Of a stretch of DNA of 64,000 nucleotides, positions 62,099 to 64,000 are shown piece after piece (the stretch's first letter is position 1; each line of letters starts with the position of its first letter). The stretch comes from Arthrobacter zhaoxinii (GTDB lineage: Bacteria > Actinomycetota > Actinomycetes > Actinomycetales > Micrococcaceae). Under the pieces are notes generated by a model that had not been told where the DNA came from, ran no database searches, and saw nothing but the letters and a program-made list of their open reading frames with translations. Made by a program: the position numbers and the translations under genes. Where the stretch lies: contig NZ_JANFLT010000002.1 of the NCBI RefSeq assembly GCF_024385505.1, forward strand, positions 62,001-126,000. The letters are read 5' to 3'.

Positions 62099-63405
62099 TT
62101 TTGAACCTTTTCGTCGGCGGCGGTGGGACGGGCAGCGGCCAGGGCGGTAAGTTCGACGCCGGTCAGCCCGGTTTCCTGCGTAATTTCCGTTTCGGTGAGC
62201 GCTCCGCAGAGCAGGCCGCGGCGCACGAAGCGGGCCAGGGCACGGGCCGTGGCCGGTTCGTCGAGCACGCTGCCGCCGCGTTTCTGCACGTAGTTGCGCA
62301 GGCGCGCCGCGGCGACGTCGAACCCTTCCCGGTAGAAGGCGTACGTGGCCAGGAAGCGGGTGGGCAGCTGCGCCGGATGCAGGTCCCAGCCCTGGTAGAA
62401 GCCGCGTTCCAGGGAGCGGCGCACCAGCCGCGCATGCAGCTGCCAGGCCGACCGGATCTCGTCCGGCGTGCCCAGCGGCAGGATGTTGGTGGAGCCGTCC
62501 GAAAGCCGGACGCCGGTGCCGGCGGCGGCCACCTGCATCACGGCCTTGGCGTAGTCCGCGGCCGGGTGCTCCATGGACTGGTAGGGGGCGGCGATCTGCA
62601 CCGCGTCGGAATAGTCGTAGGTGCCGTAGTGCAGGGCCGAGACCCGGCCCCGGCCCCGGTGGATCAGCTGCGCGGCGGGCACGGTGCCGTTGGCCGCCAG
62701 GATCAGCTGCGGGGTTTCCACCTGCACCTCGAACCGCAGCCGCCCTTCGGGCAGGCCGTGGGCATCCTCCAGCAGTTCACAGACGTAGACCATGGCCTCG
62801 ACCTGGTCCACGGTGGAAACCTTGGGCAGGGTCAGTACCAGTCCGTCCGGCAGCGGCCCGGCAGCGAGCAGCCCGGCGAGGAACAGGTCCAGGGTGCGGA
62901 CGCCGCGGGCCCGGGTGCCTGCTTCAAAGGACTTGAACCGGATGCCGACAAACGGCGGGGCGGTGCCGGCCGCGACCGCCCCGGCCACGGCGGCGGCCGC
63001 CTGCCGGGCGTGGCCGTCCTCCTCGTCGTCGGGCCGGGAGCCGTAGCCGTCCTCAAAGTCCAGGCGCAGGTCCTCGATGGGTTCGGTGCGCAGCTTCGCC
63101 TCCACGAGGGGCACAACGGCGCCGGCCACGTCCGGGTCGAGGCCCAGCCGGTCTGCCAGCTCGGCCAGGGATCCGTAGGCCGCCAGGGCGGCCAGCGCGT
63201 CCTCGCCCCAGGTTCCGGGCAGGGCCGGCACGCAGCGGTCCGCCGGGATGTAGACGGTGGAGACGGGCTGGCGGCTGCCGTCGTCGCCCGGGTAGGCGGC
63301 GGCGAGCAGCCGGTCGGTGTCCGCGAGGGCGGCGTCCAGCCGGGCCAGATGGTCGGCGCCGAGGACGGATTGGGGCGGGTTGGAGTTCCCGGACCGAGGG
63401 GACAT
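62095..63405 (-). CDS. DUF6986 aldolase-like protein of the purine operon
   Basis: 436 residues. A TIM-barrel of the HpcH/malate-synthase-like superfamily: LRLDFEDGYG (about 118-127) gives the acidic metal site and FEVQVETPQLI near 230 the catalytic Glu. DUF6986 proteins are found with uricase and allantoinase genes in actinobacteria; the reaction is not established, though glyoxylate or ureidoglycolate handling would fit the pathway. ATG overlaps the uricase stop by one base. No adjacent CoA enzyme is visible. Confidence 0.85.
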   Translation of the reverse strand: MSPRSGNSNPPQSVLGADHLARLDAALADTDRLLAAAYPGDDGSRQPVSTVYIPADRCVPALPGTWGEDALAALAAYGSLAELADRLGLDPDVAGAVVPLVEAKLRTEPIEDLRLDFEDGYGSRPDDEEDGHARQAAAAVAGAVAAGTAPPFVGIRFKSFEAGTRARGVRTLDLFLAGLLAAGPLPDGLVLTLPKVSTVDQVEAMVYVCELLEDAHGLPEGRLRFEVQVETPQLILAANGTVPAAQLIHRGRGRVSALHYGTYDYSDAVQIAAPYQSMEHPAADYAKAVMQVAAAGTGVRLSDGSTNILPLGTPDEIRSAWQLHARLVRRSLERGFYQGWDLHPAQLPTRFLATYAFYREGFDVAAARLRNYVQKRGGSVLDEPATARALARFVRRGLLCGALTETEITQETGLTGVELTALAAARPTAADEKVQK

Positions 63406-64000
63406 CAGCAGAACCCACCCACGGTGTTCCACACCTGGGCATCCGGGTCCGTGCCCTCGCGCAGGACCGAGGCTTCGATCAGCCCGTAGGGGCGGTCCGC
63501 GGCGAAGAAGACCTCGTTGGGGTTATCCAGGCCAAAGGGTGACAGGTCCACCAGGAAGTGATGGTTGTTGGGCAGGGAGAGCCGCACTTCCACAATCTCC
63601 GGATGCGCGGCAATCACGGCCTTGCCCATTTCATACATGCTCTGCTGCAGGGCCAGGGAATGCGTGGTGGCGAAGGCGTCCAGGAGCAGGGTCCGGGCCG
63701 AGGCGTAAAGGTCGTTGAAATCCAGGCCGGCCAGGTCCGTCTCCGGGGCGTAGCGCCATGTGGCCGTGACGTCGGTGGCGAGGATCCGGTCGGTGGTTTC
63801 GGCGAGGGTGGTGTAGCGGTCCCGCGGGAAGCCGTGGAACTCCGAGCCGGTGGATTTCAGCACCGTGAGGCCGCTGATCCCGGAGACGAGGTGCTGCTGA
63901 CCGGCGGCGGACAGCAGCAGCGCGGTGCGGACTTCGGACTTGTCCTTGGCGAAGGCATGGTCATGGTCGCTGATCCGGTTCCAGAAGTACTGCTCCGCGG
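63405..64000 (-). CDS. Urate oxidase (uricase), N-terminus cut by window edge
   Basis: About 198 C-terminal codons. TGSEFHGFPRDRYTTL, LPNNHHFLVDLSPF and the EVFFAADRPYGLIEA end are classical cofactor-free uricase motifs; the NHHF His is catalytic. It oxidises urate to 5-hydroxyisourate. The frame remains open to the window edge; expected length ~300 residues, so ~100 are missing. It is the first gene seen in this operon; hydroxyisourate hydrolase and OHCU decarboxylase are presumably beyond the edge. Confidence 0.93.
   Translation of the reverse strand, partial: AEQYFWNRISDHDHAFAKDKSEVRTALLLSAAGQQHLVSGISGLTVLKSTGSEFHGFPRDRYTTLAETTDRILATDVTATWRYAPETDLAGLDFNDLYASARTLLLDAFATTHSLALQQSMYEMGKAVIAAHPEIVEVRLSLPNNHHFLVDLSPFGLDNPNEVFFAADRPYGLIEASVLREGTDPDAQVWNTVGGFC

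Noticed and set aside
1-64000. Mobile elements, prophage or integrated plasmid
   Set aside because: No transposase, integrase, phage structural gene or attachment-site duplication was found. The tRNA-Ala and tmRNA genes, common integration sites, are intact with no adjacent integrase.

Overview
The window comes from a high-G+C Gram-positive chromosome. The gene families point to a member of the Micrococcaceae, most likely an Arthrobacter-like soil organism. Supporting signs are the strong G/C third-position bias, the tmRNA tag ending DFALAA, many genes with a TANNNT box only 6-7 bases before the start codon (leaderless transcripts), a DinB/DUF664 protein and several actinobacterial families (DUF6986, HdeD, GtrA, CdaR). 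The genus is an inference. No prophage, transposase, CRISPR array or rRNA operon is visible; this is ordinary chromosomal backbone rich in catabolic, transport and stress genes.

Layout. 1-4963: end of an acyl-CoA synthetase, a full PutA proline oxidase and a divergent LysR regulator. 4964-5824: about 860 bases without genes, packed with three kinds of repeat. 5825-12176: PRC-barrel/DUF2382 stress protein, long-chain acyl-CoA synthetase, ATP-grasp ligase, SDR, phosphoribosyltransferase and HdeD membrane protein. 12511-15679: ammonium transporter facing a pyruvate-oxidase-type TPP enzyme across a strong shared hairpin. 15822-19619: DHFR-family reductase, an RsbQ-like hydrolase followed 7 bases later by a PAS sensor histidine kinase, and a GtrA protein. 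19635-25240: succinate-semialdehyde dehydrogenase, TRIC channel, small acidic repeat protein, glucose-dehydrogenase-like MDR, tmRNA, a TTG-initiated small membrane protein and a P-loop kinase. 25374-30177: SMP-30 lactonase, then a glycerate block (CdaR regulator, glycerate kinase, GntP permease). 30307-36447: amino acid permease, small membrane proteins, Nramp transporter, thioredoxin reductase and a GNAT. 36481-39022: GNAT-ABC ATPase-permease operon and tRNA-Ala(CGC). 39232-44381: Cys-rich copper-binding protein, DinB protein, IclR regulator, P1B metal ATPase and CorA. 44455-54578: two MFS transporters, manganese catalase, S10 peptidase, DUF456 protein, a membrane protein with a long charged tail, a large repeat array, SDR and universal stress protein. 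54722-58200: MFS pump with divergent TetR, RraA-like protein and dienelactone hydrolase. 58197-64000: HpcH/CitE-type lyase, a membrane protein, and a tightly overlapping purine-degradation operon (uricase, DUF6986, ureidoglycine aminohydrolase, allantoinase) that runs off the right edge.

Pathways that can be read here: proline to glutamate (PutA); glycerate uptake and phosphorylation under CdaR; urate to allantoate with ammonia release; and a stress set (Mn catalase, USP, SDR, PRC-barrel protein, HdeD). The most distinctive features are the RsbQ hydrolase fused by context to a histidine kinase instead of the Bacillus RsbP phosphatase, and families of intergenic repeats lying mostly between converging genes, two of which, 47 kb apart and in opposite orientation, are clearly related.
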